Shown here piece after piece: positions 4,658-5,568 of a DNA stretch of 5,568 nt (position 1 is the stretch's first letter; the number at the start of each line of letters is the position of its first letter). The notes beneath the pieces are model-generated. The model had not been told where the DNA came from. It did no database searches and was given only the letters and a program-made list of their open reading frames with translations. The stretch lies in contig DAHVFL010000327.1 of NCBI GenBank assembly GCA_027316975.1, positions 1 through 5,568 on the forward strand, written 5' to 3'. The DNA comes from Chloroflexota bacterium (GTDB lineage Bacteria > Chloroflexota > Ktedonobacteria > Ktedonobacterales > Ktedonobacteraceae). Position numbers and translations under genes: made by a program.

Positions 4658-5451
4658 GTAAGTTGATTGAGATGTTCGCGCAGGCCCGGCGGGCGCAGAG
4701 TGGAGGCGGTATTGGTTTCATTGGCAAGAACCGGCCAGCCGCCAAACCGCGCGCGGCGGCTGTCGTTGTGAGCTTTGCGATACCTGATACGGCATGCGCT
4801 GAAGCGGCCATCAAGGCTGGCGCGGATGGTCTGCTTTTTGACTGGGATGGCGAGAAGACATCGCTCGAAGCGGTGCGGAAGGCCGTAGATACGGCGCAGA
4901 CCGGTGAAGAAAAAGTTTTGTGCGGCTTGCGTATTACGGGTGGCTGGGATGAGATCGAGCGCGAAACGTTTGAGCATTTGAAAGAGTTGCGCGTGGGCTA
5001 TGTCATTTTGCCGATGCACGCCCCGGCCCGCTTGCTGGCTTTGCAGGTTAAGGACCTGGAACTGGTCGTCGCGGTGCTCATGCAAGAAGGGGAGATGTAT
5101 CCCATTTTCATGCGCAACCTGACGGCCTTCGAGGGCCTCGCGGCGGTGAGCCTGGACTTCCATTTACAGGGAACGATTAGCAGCCTGTCAATCGAAGATG
5201 TGCTGCGCTATCGCGCGGTGCGCGATGCCGTGCGTTTCCCCGCTATGCTCAACGTGGATAGCGACATCAGCGAGGCAGACGCTTATACGCTATTGACGCT
5301 GGGTGTGCAGGCCATGATTATTACGGCGGATAAATCGAACGAGAAGATCAAGCAGCATGTGCGGCAGATGCGTATCCTGCTGGAGCAGGTGTTTCACGAG
5401 GATAAGGATAGCAAAGAGAGCTTTGGCCTGACTCCGTCAGGACGGACGTAA
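4654..5451 (+). CDS. Uncharacterised protein with a probable (beta/alpha)8 barrel
   Basis: I do not recognise a named family. The 265-residue soluble protein has no signal or membrane segment. Eight hydrophobic strands can be picked out at regular intervals with helices between them: 34-42 (AAVVVSFAI), 59-64 (GLLFDW), 88-94 (VLCGLRI), 116-122 (YVILPMH), 135-142 (LELVVAVL), 163-169 (AAVSLDF), 197-202 (AMLNVD), 220-225 (AMIITA). That is the order of a TIM barrel, and AAIKAGADGLLFDWDG is typical of barrel enzymes. Acidic residues at strand ends (D63, D65, D168, D202) could line an active site. There is no clear flavin or phosphate-binding motif. The first 33 residues are basic and Gly/Ala-rich, and the last 18 are hydrophilic. 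ATG 4654 is preferred: AAGGAG ends 12 bases upstream, slightly far, while the in-frame TTG 4645 would be only three bases from it. The gene is divergent from the xerD-punA operon. Confidence 0.85.
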   Translation: MSKLIEMFAQARRAQSGGGIGFIGKNRPAAKPRAAAVVVSFAIPDTACAEAAIKAGADGLLFDWDGEKTSLEAVRKAVDTAQTGEEKVLCGLRITGGWDEIERETFEHLKELRVGYVILPMHAPARLLALQVKDLELVVAVLMQEGEMYPIFMRNLTAFEGLAAVSLDFHLQGTISSLSIEDVLRYRAVRDAVRFPAMLNVDSDISEADAYTLLTLGVQAMIITADKSNEKIKQHVRQMRILLEQVFHEDKDSKESFGLTPSGRT

Positions 5452-5482
5452 ACTAAAGAGAACGATTAGAAAACCAGTAGGC

Positions 5483-5568
5483 GCGTCCCTACTCGCTGGC
5501 GAGGGCAGTTGAGAGGACGCGGACACCCGCAAGGGGCGTCCCTACTGGCTGGCGAGGGCAGTTGGGAG
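5483..5568. repeat. 33-nt GC-rich direct repeat, two copies, continuing past the window
   Basis: Copies at 5483-5515 and 5536-5568 (each beginning GCGTCCCTACT) agree at 31 of 33 positions with a period of 53 bases. The spacer contains GGACGC (5515-5520), which can pair with GCGTCC (5536-5541) around CACCCGC. The second copy ends exactly at the window edge, so more copies may follow. It lies directly downstream of the gene ending at 5451. The unit is too GC-rich and its spacer too short (20 bases) for a normal CRISPR array; a dispersed or tandem intergenic repeat is more likely. Confidence 0.85.

Noticed and set aside
4495..5163. Long minus-strand open frame opposite the barrel-like protein
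   Set aside because: It is antisense to a gene with a good start, promoter and protein-like composition. Its translation is rich in His, Arg and Gln, as expected for a shadow frame, and it shows no family motif.

Overview
The window looks like bacterial chromosome, most plausibly from a Chloroflexota lineage near Ktedonobacteria. The grounds are indirect: GC-rich housekeeping genes, extended -10 promoters of the TGCTATAAT kind, very repeat-rich intergenic DNA, a secreted protein of the DUF2690 type, and orphan membrane-anchored proteins. No rRNA or other taxonomic marker is present, so the assignment is a judgement from style.

Layout. Positions 1-520 (minus) hold the N-terminal 173 residues of an aldo/keto reductase cut by the window edge. 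Positions 521-1041 are non-coding and carry a 28-bp perfect inverted repeat and a 28-nt direct repeat. Positions 1042-1755 (plus) encode a membrane-anchored extracellular protein of unknown function. Positions 1861-2373 (minus) encode a small exported DUF2690-like protein. These last two genes converge across a 105-bp structured gap and form an A+T-richer block. Positions 2620-3453 (minus) encode a trimeric-type purine nucleoside phosphorylase. Seventeen bases upstream of it, 3471-4364 (minus) encodes a complete XerD/XerC-type tyrosine recombinase. Positions 4654-5451 (plus) encode a 265-residue protein with eight predicted strands in a TIM-barrel-like order but no recognisable active site. 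Positions 5452-5568 hold the first two copies of a GC-rich direct repeat that runs into the window edge.

How the parts relate. The recombinase and the phosphorylase form a tight two-gene operon from one good sigma-70-type promoter at 4465-4493. The pair recalls the Bacillus subtilis order ripX(xerD)-drm-pupG with the phosphopentomutase gene missing. The plus-strand gene at 4654 is transcribed divergently from an extended -10 promoter. Its leader of about 100 nt contains a possible 26-codon upstream ORF whose stop overlaps the main start (ATGA), and a hairpin inside that ORF.

I see no CRISPR array, transposase, tRNA, rRNA or defence cassette. The best candidates for something undescribed are the uncharacterised barrel-like protein with its leader, the compositional break inside the gene at 1042, and the intergenic repeat families.
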